Part shown: positions 34,235 through 41,579 of the stretch, one piece after another
Position numbering within the stretch: position 1 is the first letter of the stretch
Layout of the letters: the number at the start of each line of letters is the position of its first letter
Source of the DNA: Marinobacter alexandrii
Lineage (GTDB): Bacteria > Bacteroidota > Bacteroidia > Cytophagales > Cyclobacteriaceae
Assembly: GCA_039984955.1 (NCBI GenBank)
Contig: JBDWTN010000007.1
Span: 2,240,501 to 2,304,500, forward strand
DNA: 64,000 nt
Direction of reading: 5' to 3'
Made by a program: the position numbers and the translations under genes
Notes under the pieces: model-generated
Databases searched by the model: none
What the model saw: the letters and a program-made list of their open reading frames with translations, nothing else
What the model was told of the DNA's origin: nothing

Positions 34235-35161
34235 ATGTATATCGACTTTCATAAATACAACTATGAATTAGTTCCCTCTCAAAAGGTAGATCAATTCAAA
34301 CAAAGGGACCAGGAGAGTTATAAATCTCTGTTAAGGAGGTGGTTTGATGAAAACCTAGATGAAATAGTTGATCGAAAATGGGAAATTGAAGAAATCCATT
34401 ACTTAAAAAACATAAGTGATTTCATAAAATTAGTTCGTGAAGGTGAACAGCTTTTTGAGTTTGGATTTTATACTGGTTGTATTTCACTGATTGGTGTCGC
34501 TAGTGAAGACTTTTGTAGATATATCTCCGGTCAACTGGGGAAACCGGAATATGAAAATCTCACTCAGTTTAACCGATTGAAAAACCTTAAATCTGATGGC
34601 TTAATTTCCAACGCTACATACAGTTTGCTTGATAGTATCAGGAAAATCAGGAATGATTGTTTACACTATAATCAAAACTTCAAGCAAAAGGACATTAGTG
34701 AACTCAGATCTGATGCAATCAAAGTGTTGAATAATATAAAGAACACATTGAAAAGAATGCTTGGTGAAAGTGAAGTTGATTTTCAGTCTAACTTAACTAC
34801 TGTTATTTCAGAGATTGGATCGAATGAAGGCACAAGGAATAAGGACGAAATTGCGATTAAAGTAAAAAACGCAATATCACACCTTCTCAATTTTCCAGTT
34901 GCCTTTGATCCTAATTCAAAGTTTCAAATTAGGACTTCTGTCTTTGAAATATTGGAGATTGATGCGGATTATGACGAGATATCACTCAAAGATTTAATTA
35001 GTGAAATACCTGTGATTGTTGAATTTCCCAAAAAAGAGAGAGAGTACTACCAAGACAAAGAACTCAACACTAGGGATAAAGTCAGCGCAACCTTAATATC
35101 TATGATTGATCAAAACGGATTAACTGGTGAATGGACCATAATAGATATCAACAAAATATAG
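34235..35161 (+). CDS. Cassette with reversed gene: DUF4145/HEPN-like protein
   Basis: 308 residues, ATG 34235, no signal. The centre (FGFYTGCISLIGVASEDFCR ... LLDSIRKIRNDCLHYN) has the pattern of DUF4145/HEPN-like helical domains, with an R-x3-N/D-x-x-H-type motif (RKIRNDCLHYN). Such domains are common in defence loci, but a role is not shown here. The gene opposes the array, with a 65-nt leader after the repeat at 34153; the repeat at 35181 follows its stop in array orientation. Confidence 0.65.
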   Translation: MYIDFHKYNYELVPSQKVDQFKQRDQESYKSLLRRWFDENLDEIVDRKWEIEEIHYLKNISDFIKLVREGEQLFEFGFYTGCISLIGVASEDFCRYISGQLGKPEYENLTQFNRLKNLKSDGLISNATYSLLDSIRKIRNDCLHYNQNFKQKDISELRSDAIKVLNNIKNTLKRMLGESEVDFQSNLTTVISEIGSNEGTRNKDEIAIKVKNAISHLLNFPVAFDPNSKFQIRTSVFEILEIDADYDEISLKDLISEIPVIVEFPKKEREYYQDKELNTRDKVSATLISMIDQNGLTGEWTIIDINKI

Positions 35162-35196
35162 CTACAGCACACATTTCCAATATTCGCTTTATGAGA

Positions 35197-35472
35197 CTAA
35201 TTCTTTGCTTGTCGATTCTTGAGTTCAAGAAGATAATACTCTAGTTCATCATGAACTAGCTCTTCTAGAATTAGTAATCTGTCAGAATGTCCTTTTGGGT
35301 ATGGACGCAGAAGTAATTCGTTGTGAGAATTAATATTGACAGTGACTATGCCAATCAGCTCTGACGCTTCAAAAGCTCCATCCAAACTTAGCTTCCTTAT
35401 TTCTTGATATACATCAGTATCATATATCACTTTGGCTACCTCGCCTTCTGTAGTACGGTAATCATCTGTCAT
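35197..35472 (-). CDS. Cassette: small acidic cytoplasmic protein
   Basis: 91 residues, charged, with IGIVTVNINSHNELLLRPYPKG strands and a long C-terminal helix (EELVHDELEYYLLELKNRQ). Starts 14 bp after the variant repeat at 35486 and its TAG shares a base with the repeat at 35181-35197. Family unknown. Confidence 0.6.
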   Translation of the reverse strand: MTDDYRTTEGEVAKVIYDTDVYQEIRKLSLDGAFEASELIGIVTVNINSHNELLLRPYPKGHSDRLLILEELVHDELEYYLLELKNRQAKN

Positions 35473-35510
35473 TTATCGATAGATCTAATCGTTTTGTGAG
35501 ACTAATTCCG

Positions 35511-36038
35511 TTACTCCTTTTTCAATCTAGCTATACTACTAACATTACCTGAATCTCTTGCTTTGAAACATATTTCAGGTAGCCAATGAAGGAAGTAATC
35601 GGCTTTTTCCATAAAAAGATCCAATTGTTCTTTGATCTCTTTGTACTCAATCGATCCCTTATTATTGAGGATCTTAATACTATGATAGATTTTCTCATCT
35701 ACTTCATCGTTTACCTCATAATAAATAGAATGAGCAAACCCATTTCTAATATTTGCCATTTGCATAAGAGATGAATAATCTTGATTATCAATAATGGCCA
35801 AACTTCGCAATAACTTTGCTTTACTCCCAAAAGGTGTGATACTACTATGCATAAGTAAATCCATGAACTCTTCTCGTTCTTGAGGTTTGAAATAGAAAGC
35901 AAGTATTTCTCCCATCCAATGTTCAAGATTATTTAGTTGGACAATAACATGAGATGAAATCTCAGAAATATTCAAATTATTAATGTCTCCAACTTTCGTA
36001 TTTACTCTTAAGTCCTTAAAATCATCCCTTTTCTTCAT
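35511..36038 (-). CDS. Cassette: MltR/HEPN-like helical protein
   Basis: 175 residues, no signal, all helical. HVIVQLNNLEHWMGEILAFYF, PFGSKAKLLRSLAII and MANIRNGFAHSIYYE match the layout of MltR/DUF4145-like helical proteins (S-K-x-x-L... then IRN.FAH). The RNxxAH motif is the putative RNase motif of HEPN proteins. It is the first cassette after the recombinase gene, from which it is separated by 38 bp and a decayed repeat. Confidence 0.65.
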   Translation of the reverse strand: MKKRDDFKDLRVNTKVGDINNLNISEISSHVIVQLNNLEHWMGEILAFYFKPQEREEFMDLLMHSSITPFGSKAKLLRSLAIIDNQDYSSLMQMANIRNGFAHSIYYEVNDEVDEKIYHSIKILNNKGSIEYKEIKEQLDLFMEKADYFLHWLPEICFKARDSGNVSSIARLKKE

Positions 36039-36076
36039 TTCGAGATCTATTTAGTAAAAAGCTTTATTTACAAAAG

Positions 36077-36643
36077 CTAACTTTTCACACCTTCATTCCT
36101 TAAGTACTGATATAGGGTTGATCTACTTATTTTTAGTGATTCAGTTATTTCAGTAATAGGTAGTTCCCTTTTGTACAAAGTTACTGCGGCCGCAGCTTTG
36201 TTTTTATCATATGATCCCTTAGGCCTACCTCCCTTTCTACCCCTAACTCGTGCAGCCTCGAGACCATGTTTGGTTCGTTCACTTAAGACCTGAACCTCCA
36301 TAGCTTTCAGTATTGCTATTATTTGAAAAACAGCTTCGCCCATTGGGCTGGTAGTGTCAAAGACTCCTTCTTGAATACTCTTGAACTGAATTCCTTTTTC
36401 CTTAAAATCCGACAAGAGTGATATTAACTCCTTGGAAGTCCTGCCCAATCTATCAAGACTATAGACCATAACAACATCACCACTTCGAAGCTTACTTAAT
36501 AGTTCATTAAGCTTAGGCTTATTCTCACTTCTACCTGAGAGCTTTTCGGAAAAGACTTCTTCACATCCCTCCTTCTTAAGTGCATCGATTTGTAGAGCCA
36601 AACTTTGGTCCTTAGTTGATACCCTTGCATATCCAAATTTCAT
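36077..36643 (-). CDS. Serine recombinase (resolvase/invertase family) at the head of the array
   Basis: 188 residues. Resolvase domain with the nucleophile Ser9 in YARVSTKDQ, the SLDRLGR active-site arginines, and the long E helix (MGEAVFQIIAILKAMEVQVLSER). A C-terminal helix-turn-helix (ITEITESLKISRSTLYQYLRN) follows. Size matches small resolvases/DNA invertases such as Tn3 resolvase or Hin. It lies directly upstream of the cassettes and reads into them, the position an integrase has in an integron. It may resolve cointegrates, shuffle cassettes or both. The upstream region holds res-like palindromes. Confidence 0.92.
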   Translation of the reverse strand: MKFGYARVSTKDQSLALQIDALKKEGCEEVFSEKLSGRSENKPKLNELLSKLRSGDVVMVYSLDRLGRTSKELISLLSDFKEKGIQFKSIQEGVFDTTSPMGEAVFQIIAILKAMEVQVLSERTKHGLEAARVRGRKGGRPKGSYDKNKAAAAVTLYKRELPITEITESLKISRSTLYQYLRNEGVKS

Positions 36644-36647
36644 ATCA

Positions 36648-36771
36648 GTTCGATTTAACCATATATATGTAATTAATCAAACATAGATTAAACCAACTAG
36701 TTTTTCGAACTATTAGTTTTAACTATATTCATTAATTTAGTTAAGTGTAATAAGAGTTCGATTAAACGAAC
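36648..36771. promoter_or_regulatory. Putative res/crossover region between recombinase and CBASS operon
   Basis: GTTCGATTTAAC (36648-36659) and the near-palindrome GTTCGATTAAACGAAC (36756-36771, 5-bp arms GTTCG/CGAAC) flank an AT-rich stretch that also contains AACTAGTTTTTCGAACTATT. Small serine recombinases bind paired ~12-bp half-sites with AT-rich centres next to their own gene, which this resembles. The region must also hold the divergent promoters of the recombinase and CBASS genes. Confidence 0.5.
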
Positions 36772-36870
36772 GAATTATCGAACCTAGTTACCATCGTTTA
36801 TAACTAAAATTATAATGAGTATAGGGCGCACAAAGTACGCCATATCGGATGTTGGCAACAATTTAAATAA

Positions 36871-37788
36871 ATGGCGATACCAGAAAGACAATTACAAACA
36901 TGGTCAAATCAAGGAGCAGTTCAATCTTCGGCAACTACTCACAGGAGTGTTGAAAATTGCATTAAAAAAGTTAATTGGAATGACGATGTAAGCTATGTTA
37001 CTTATCTGCAGGGATCCTATCCAAATTACACAAATATTTATGGGAACAGTGATGTAGATTTAGTTGTTGAGTTTCGCTCCTTATTTTCAAAGAACTTGTC
37101 AGCACTCACACAAGAACAAAAAAGACAATTTGATTCTGACTATGATGATGCAAAATATTCATTAGCTTCTTTTAAGCAAGCGGTTATTGAACAATTAAAA
37201 GATTGTTATGGTGACAATGTGGAAGTTGGCAACAAAGCTATAGTTGTGAAGGGCGATGGGAGCAGTAGACTCGATTGTGATGTAGTTGTATGTAATCCGT
37301 ATAGAAAATATAATTCGTATTCTTCATTAAATAAGTCAGACTATATTGAAGGAATTATTTTCAATACAGAACATGATGTCCCTCAAAAAACAATCATAAA
37401 TTATCCAAAGGTTCACTTAAAAAATGGTAGTATAAAAAACCGCCAAGAGAATACAAATGGAAATTTTAAGCCTTCAGTTAGAGTGCTAAAAAACATTAAA
37501 GCATCTATGGTAGACAAAGGTTACATAACCAAAGAACTTGCACCTTCCTACTTCTTAGAATGTCTAATTTATAATTCAGAAAACACGAATTTTCGATTTA
37601 ACACATATCAAGAAATAGCAGTTTCCATCATAAATCAGTTCAGCACAGATTTAAAGAATGGGGCGATGACAAATTACTTAGTACAAAATGAGCAACGGAA
37701 GCTTTTTGGTTCTGAAGACCAACAATGGAATATTGAGGATGCAACGACTTTCGTTAACCAACTAATTAAGTTTTGGAACGAATACTAA
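36871..37788 (+). CDS. CD-NTase, cyclic-oligonucleotide synthase of a CBASS system
   Basis: 305 residues. Nucleotidyltransferase core with GS at 48-49 (LQGSYPNY), the metal-binding pair Asp61 and Asp63 (NSDVDLVV) and the third acid at Asp135/Asp137 (RLDCDVVV). C-terminal helical OAS-type part follows. CD-NTases detect phage infection and make a cyclic di- or trinucleotide that switches on an effector. The stop overlaps the start of the patatin gene (TAATG), so the two form one operon. Product nucleotide cannot be told from sequence by eye. Confidence 0.88.
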   Translation: MAIPERQLQTWSNQGAVQSSATTHRSVENCIKKVNWNDDVSYVTYLQGSYPNYTNIYGNSDVDLVVEFRSLFSKNLSALTQEQKRQFDSDYDDAKYSLASFKQAVIEQLKDCYGDNVEVGNKAIVVKGDGSSRLDCDVVVCNPYRKYNSYSSLNKSDYIEGIIFNTEHDVPQKTIINYPKVHLKNGSIKNRQENTNGNFKPSVRVLKNIKASMVDKGYITKELAPSYFLECLIYNSENTNFRFNTYQEIAVSIINQFSTDLKNGAMTNYLVQNEQRKLFGSEDQQWNIEDATTFVNQLIKFWNEY

Positions 37789-38711
37789 TGGATAACGCTG
37801 AACTTAACATATTAGTTTTAGATGGTGGCGGCTCAAAAGGGGTCTATACTCTCGGTGTTTTAAAAGAGCTTGAATTAAAATTAGGCAGCCCTCTCTGTGA
37901 GCATTTTGGATTGATTTTTGGGACAAGCACAGGTTCAATTATTGCCGCTTTAATTGGGCTGGGATACCACATTAAAAAGATTGAAGAGCTCTACCTGACA
38001 CTCATTCCAGAAATAATGGGAAAAAGCTCAAGGACAGGAAAAAGTGAAGCCATGGAAGAACAAGCCAAAAAGGTGTTTGGCGACAAAAAATTTGACTCTT
38101 TCAAAACGAATATTGGAATTGTAGCATTGAATTTTGAGACACAAATGCCCTTAATTTTCAAGACTAATATTGATCAGGCCCATGCCATGAAACAATCCTT
38201 CAAATCGGGGTTTGACCGCACCATAGAAACAGCTGTAAGATGCTCGTCTGCTGCTTATCCTTTTTTCAATAAAATGAAAATTAACACAGATAACCATGGA
38301 GAGATTGAAGTTGTTGATGGAGGATTTATTGCTAATAACTCTACACTCTATTCTATGGTCGATGCATACAAGGCTTTAGGATATAAAGAATCAAACATTC
38401 ATCTTTTAAATGTTGGTGTTGGTCAGTACATAGAAAAGTCTTCAGGCCTTCGTTCTAAAATCTTAAAGAAGTTTGGCTTCTTTCAATTTATTGAACGAGT
38501 GCTAACCGCAAACACCAACAGTAATACACTTGTGGCCAAATTGCTCTTTCCTGAACTAGATATGCTAAGAATCAGTGACTCCTTTCCTGAACCACAGCAT
38601 GGTACCAATATGTTTGAAGCAGATTTAAAGAAACTGAACAAAATGATTCAGCTAGGTCGATCTTCATACGCCAAGTATGAAAAAGATATAATTAAACTTT
38701 TAAGATTATAA
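37788..38711 (+). CDS. CapV-like patatin phospholipase, CBASS effector
   Basis: 307 residues from ATG 37788. All patatin motifs are present: oxyanion loop DGGGSKGVY (residues 12-20), nucleophile Ser47 in GTSTG and catalytic Asp177 in VVDGGF. In CBASS, such CapV enzymes are activated by the cyclic nucleotide and degrade membrane phospholipids, killing the infected cell. With the upstream synthase this is a minimal two-gene (type I) CBASS; no Cap2/Cap3 or HORMA/TRIP13 genes are nearby. A hairpin repeat (38730-38776) follows. Confidence 0.88.
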   Translation: MDNAELNILVLDGGGSKGVYTLGVLKELELKLGSPLCEHFGLIFGTSTGSIIAALIGLGYHIKKIEELYLTLIPEIMGKSSRTGKSEAMEEQAKKVFGDKKFDSFKTNIGIVALNFETQMPLIFKTNIDQAHAMKQSFKSGFDRTIETAVRCSSAAYPFFNKMKINTDNHGEIEVVDGGFIANNSTLYSMVDAYKALGYKESNIHLLNVGVGQYIEKSSGLRSKILKKFGFFQFIERVLTANTNSNTLVAKLLFPELDMLRISDSFPEPQHGTNMFEADLKKLNKMIQLGRSSYAKYEKDIIKLLRL

Positions 38712-38729
38712 AGAAAAGCACATCTGAAT

Positions 38730-38860
38730 CTCGTTTTATGTGTCTCCCGAATCAAAACCCTTTGGTGAGACTTTGCTTCATTCACTAGCCTTCGATGATT
38801 TCAGCAAAATATATGGCTTATCAATTGACCGTTTAATAGATACTATTGGTATTATCAACT
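38730..38860 (+). repeat. Hairpin repeat R1 (second repeat family), in the 328-bp gap 38712-39039
   Basis: First of three related copies that follow plus-strand cargo genes. Core CTCGTTTTATG, then GTCTCCCGAATCAAAACCC and GGTGAGAC, giving imperfect GTCTC/GAGAC arms. About 40 bp later a conserved block TTATCAATTGACCGTTT (38818-38834) recurs in R2 and R3. CGTTTTATG and GTGAGAC also occur in the array repeat. The remaining gap up to 39039 shows no gene. Confidence 0.7.
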
Positions 38861-39039
38861 TTGCAATAATCTAAGAAAATGAGATTCTCTCACAAGCATT
38901 GATCCATACAGGATTCTGTCCATTCCATGATAAAATTAACAAACTCGTAAGTTGGACTTCAGACTTAGGGTTTATTAAGGTATATCCAACTTACTATATT
39001 TTATAATACCTTTATATATCATATACCAAAAATTAAGCT

Positions 39040-40332
39040 ATGAGATATTTAATAGCGTTATCCCTAATTATTGTTCAATTCAAAATTGCTTATTCACAAA
39101 ATATTGTAAATAACGGAAGCTTTGAAATTCGTCAAGCAGGCACTAATTGTCCGAACGGACCTTGGAATACTCCAGGCTCAACGCAAGGCTTTCCAAGGGA
39201 TTGGACATATGGCTGTAGATCTACAATTATCAATGGTGGTGGTAATACTATAAATGGAACACCAGATTATCTTCAAACTTGCTCCTCACTAGGCAGTGGA
39301 TATAATCCTGCGAATCATATATATGGATCTGAAGTTCCTAGAACAGGGACTTCAATGACAGGAATAATTGCCGCAAGCCCATTTTCATTTGGCGGAACAA
39401 GTGCTGAGTACTTAATTTATGAATTTGATACACCTCTTCAGATGGGTGCGTTTTACAGCGTCGAATTCTTCGTAAGCTTGGCTGATGATACTGAATATGC
39501 CGTAAAGGGATTGGGAGCCTATTTTACCTCTAATTTTTCTGAACTCGTTCTAGATGATTTTCCTTTAAACTACTCGCAATTCACACCTCAAGTACCATCT
39601 AACTATCCATCACCGTTTGCTTTTTTAAACTCTAATGGTTGGAGTAAAGTGTCAGGTACTTATTCGCCCAACAATTCAAATGTCAAGTATATGGTTCTAG
39701 GAAATTTTGCTACCGATCAAAGTCAACTTGTTACTAATCCTGGACACAATGATAATAATAATGCCTACTATTATATTGATGATGTTTCAATTGAAATCTC
39801 AGGATTTAATCAAACATGCAGTGTACAAATAACTGATGTTGGTGAACTTAATGCACTAGGTCAAGATGAAGTAACATTTCTTACCACAACCACTAAAACT
39901 GCAGGTACACAGGTTACAGGTGGTAACTTCCTCATTTATTTTGAGAATGGTGATTCTTTCTTTTATCCTGCAACTGTTAATTTCTTAGGTAATACTCAAG
40001 TTTCAATACCAGTAAGCTGTTCGAACAAAGTTACAAGTGTTGTTGCAACAGTTTTTGCAAGTAATTCTAACATAAATACCAATTGCAACGATTCATATTC
40101 TAAAAACTTCACATTCGGCGTATGTGGTACGGGTGGTGGATTTGGAGGGTTTCAAATGACCAACAACTCAGTTATAGAAGTTAATATTCTTCAACTAAAC
40201 GGTGATTTAGTAAAATCACAAACTCTTAAATCTATGGATCAAGTTGACTTCAATGGTATAAAAAGTGGCTTATACATTATTCAAACAATGAATAATAATC
40301 ACTTAACACAGAAATTGTTGAGAATTAAATAA
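39040..40332 (+). CDS. Exported protein with type IX secretion sorting tail
   Basis: 430 residues. Signal peptide MRYLIALSLIIVQFKIAYSQ, then a carbohydrate-binding-like beta-sandwich (NIVNNGSFEIRQAG ... GWSKVSGTYSPNNSNVKYMVLGNF ... YYIDDVSIEIS), a fold common to DUF642/CBM-type Bacteroidota surface proteins. The final ~60 residues (VEVNILQLNGDLVKSQ, GIKSGLYIIQTMNN, QKLLRIK) form a type A T9SS sorting domain, so the protein should cross the outer membrane and may be attached to the surface. Its stop codon is created within a sequence homologous to the cadherin remnant that follows. Confidence 0.78.
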   Translation: MRYLIALSLIIVQFKIAYSQNIVNNGSFEIRQAGTNCPNGPWNTPGSTQGFPRDWTYGCRSTIINGGGNTINGTPDYLQTCSSLGSGYNPANHIYGSEVPRTGTSMTGIIAASPFSFGGTSAEYLIYEFDTPLQMGAFYSVEFFVSLADDTEYAVKGLGAYFTSNFSELVLDDFPLNYSQFTPQVPSNYPSPFAFLNSNGWSKVSGTYSPNNSNVKYMVLGNFATDQSQLVTNPGHNDNNNAYYYIDDVSIEISGFNQTCSVQITDVGELNALGQDEVTFLTTTTKTAGTQVTGGNFLIYFENGDSFFYPATVNFLGNTQVSIPVSCSNKVTSVVATVFASNSNINTNCNDSYSKNFTFGVCGTGGGFGGFQMTNNSVIEVNILQLNGDLVKSQTLKSMDQVDFNGIKSGLYIIQTMNNNHLTQKLLRIK

Positions 40333-41335
40333 GTACCGGTGAGCTTACATTCATTGTTGCACCGGATTTTGAAAGCCTTCAAGACGATGGCACCAATAAT
40401 GTCTATGATATAGTAGTAACGGCAACAGATGAGTCAGGAAACATTTCTGAATTGTCTATTGCGATCACCGTCTTCGATATTGAAGATGAGAACAACCCGG
40501 TTTTCACTTCCTCTGCTACGGCTTCCTTTGAGGAGAATGATACTGGAATAGTATATTACAGCAGTAGCAACTGATGAGAACACCCTGAACTATGGCTTAG
40601 CAGGAATGAGCGACGATGAATTATTCGCCATTGATGCCAATACAGGCTCACTTACTTTCGTCAATGCTCCAGACTTTGAAACTGCTCTGGACGATGATGC
40701 AGATAATGTGTATAACATCGTAGTCACTGCTACAGATGAAGCCAGCAATACGTCTAGCATGACAGTTGGAATCACTGCTCTAGATGTAGATGAGGATGCT
40801 CCGGTCTTCACCTCACCAGCAGCAGCTTCCTTTGAAGAGAATGGTACTGGCACTGTATATACTGCAGTAGCAACAGATCAAGGTACCATCCTACAGCTTG
40901 ACAGGAAGTATTGACGACGACTTGTTCACTCTTAACATAAGTACCGGTCAACTCAATTTTATTGTTGCTCCGGACTTTGCAAACCCGCAAGACAACAACG
41001 CAGACAATGTGTATGACCTAGAAATCGCTGCGACCGATGAAGTGGGGAATATGAGTAGTTTGGTGGTTACTATCACCGTCAACGAAAAACCACTCTCAAT
41101 AACTTCAAATGAAGACATATCTATCTATCCAAATCCGACTACAGATCGCTTTTTGGTTAATTTGAATAACTACATTGAAATATACCTGATCAGAGTATTT
41201 AATCAGTCGGGTAAAAGTGTGATGGAATTCAAACCAAACAAAGATCATTCCTACGACATCTCAAGATTGAGTGAGGGTATCTATTATGTCATCCTCGATC
41301 AATCTGGGAGTACGGAGTTGATTATTGGATCATGA
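40333..41335 (+). pseudogene. Decayed cadherin-repeat adhesin with T9SS tail
   Basis: Three consecutive cadherin-like repeats are readable only in changing frames. Repeat 1 (40333-40560) reads ISTGELTFIVAPDFE...; an extra base near 40556-40562 shifts the frame; repeat 2 (40580-40885) reads SDDELFAIDANTGSLTFVNA; another shift near 40885 leads to repeat 3 (40898-41090, LFTLNISTGQLNFIVAPDFA). A T9SS sorting domain ends it (ISIYPNPTTDRFLVNL ... ISRLSEGIYYVIL). No start codon or signal peptide remains; it begins abruptly at the stop of the preceding gene. Best read as the remnant of a large calcium-binding surface adhesin. Confidence 0.8.
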
Positions 41336-41408
41336 AAAGCGAATGAAGCTTAAAAAGCCTTAAATGAATTTATTGGAGATGGATCAATTTCTTTAATCTA
41401 GATAACCC

Positions 41409-41513
41409 CTCGTTTTATGAGTCTCACGAATCAAAGCCATTGGTGAGACTTTTTCCAATTTCAATGACTTTCTTGATTTCAGGTTGAAATGTGATTCATC
41501 AACTGACCGTTTT
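41409..41513 (+). repeat. Hairpin repeat R2
   Basis: Best-preserved copy. CTCGTTTTATG is followed by a perfect 8-bp inverted repeat AGTCTCAC (41420-41427) and GTGAGACT (41443-41450), then TTTTT. The loop holds GAATCAAAGCCATTG. The distal block TTCATCAACTGACCGTTTT (41495-41513) matches R1 and R3. It could end transcription of the cadherin remnant. CAAAGCC...GAGACTTT also resembles the transposon right-end sites (CAAAGCCTTTGAGACTTT). Confidence 0.72.
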
Positions 41514-41579
41514 GCTAATTAATGTTAAATAGAAATCAAGAAATATTAGCATCCGTTAAATTCAAGAAAAACGGATATT

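Larger units (their letters stand above)
11505..36049 (-). repeat. Cassette array: short repeats between about 40 tandem genes
   Basis: Minus-strand consensus GTCTCACAAAACGAATG. Clear copies start (plus coordinates, about 17 bp each) at 11784, 12216, 12556, 12858, 13029, 13548, 14666, 14911, 15578, 15837, 16280, 16533, 17491, 17923, 18328, 18817, 19603, 20255, 20481, 21174, 22135, 22625, 22954, 24408, 24855, 25548, 26923, 28590, 29823, 30122, 30381, 30661, 31223, 31509, 32399, 33056, 33555, 33952, 34153, 35181 and 35486. Degenerate copies lie near 11505, 13838, 21964, 29489 and 36035. All point the same way. Each lies between the stop of one gene and the start of the next, often sharing bases with both. 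Gene content is unrelated from unit to unit, while the connector is constant, so this is a cassette array and not a tandem gene duplication. No copies were noticed outside 11.5-36.1 kb except related hairpin repeats at 38.7-42.4 kb. Confidence 0.93.

Noticed and set aside
11784-35502. The repeat as a Bacteroidota promoter
   Set aside because: On the coding strand it lacks the TAnnTTTG -7 element, and it lies directly at or over the start codon, leaving no room for a leader.
11505-36049. CRISPR array
   Set aside because: Repeats are regular and same-oriented, but units are 150-1500 bp and hold coding genes; no cas genes are present.
11505-36049. Classical chromosomal integron
   Set aside because: No tyrosine integrase with the IntI-specific insert was seen, and the connectors are about 17 bp instead of attC sites of 60 bp or more with RYYYAAC/GTTRRRY boxes.
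36648-36771. tRNA or phage-type attachment site for the element
   Set aside because: No tRNA-like sequence is present, and the element's borders are set by Tn7-like ends and a 5-bp duplication in comM.
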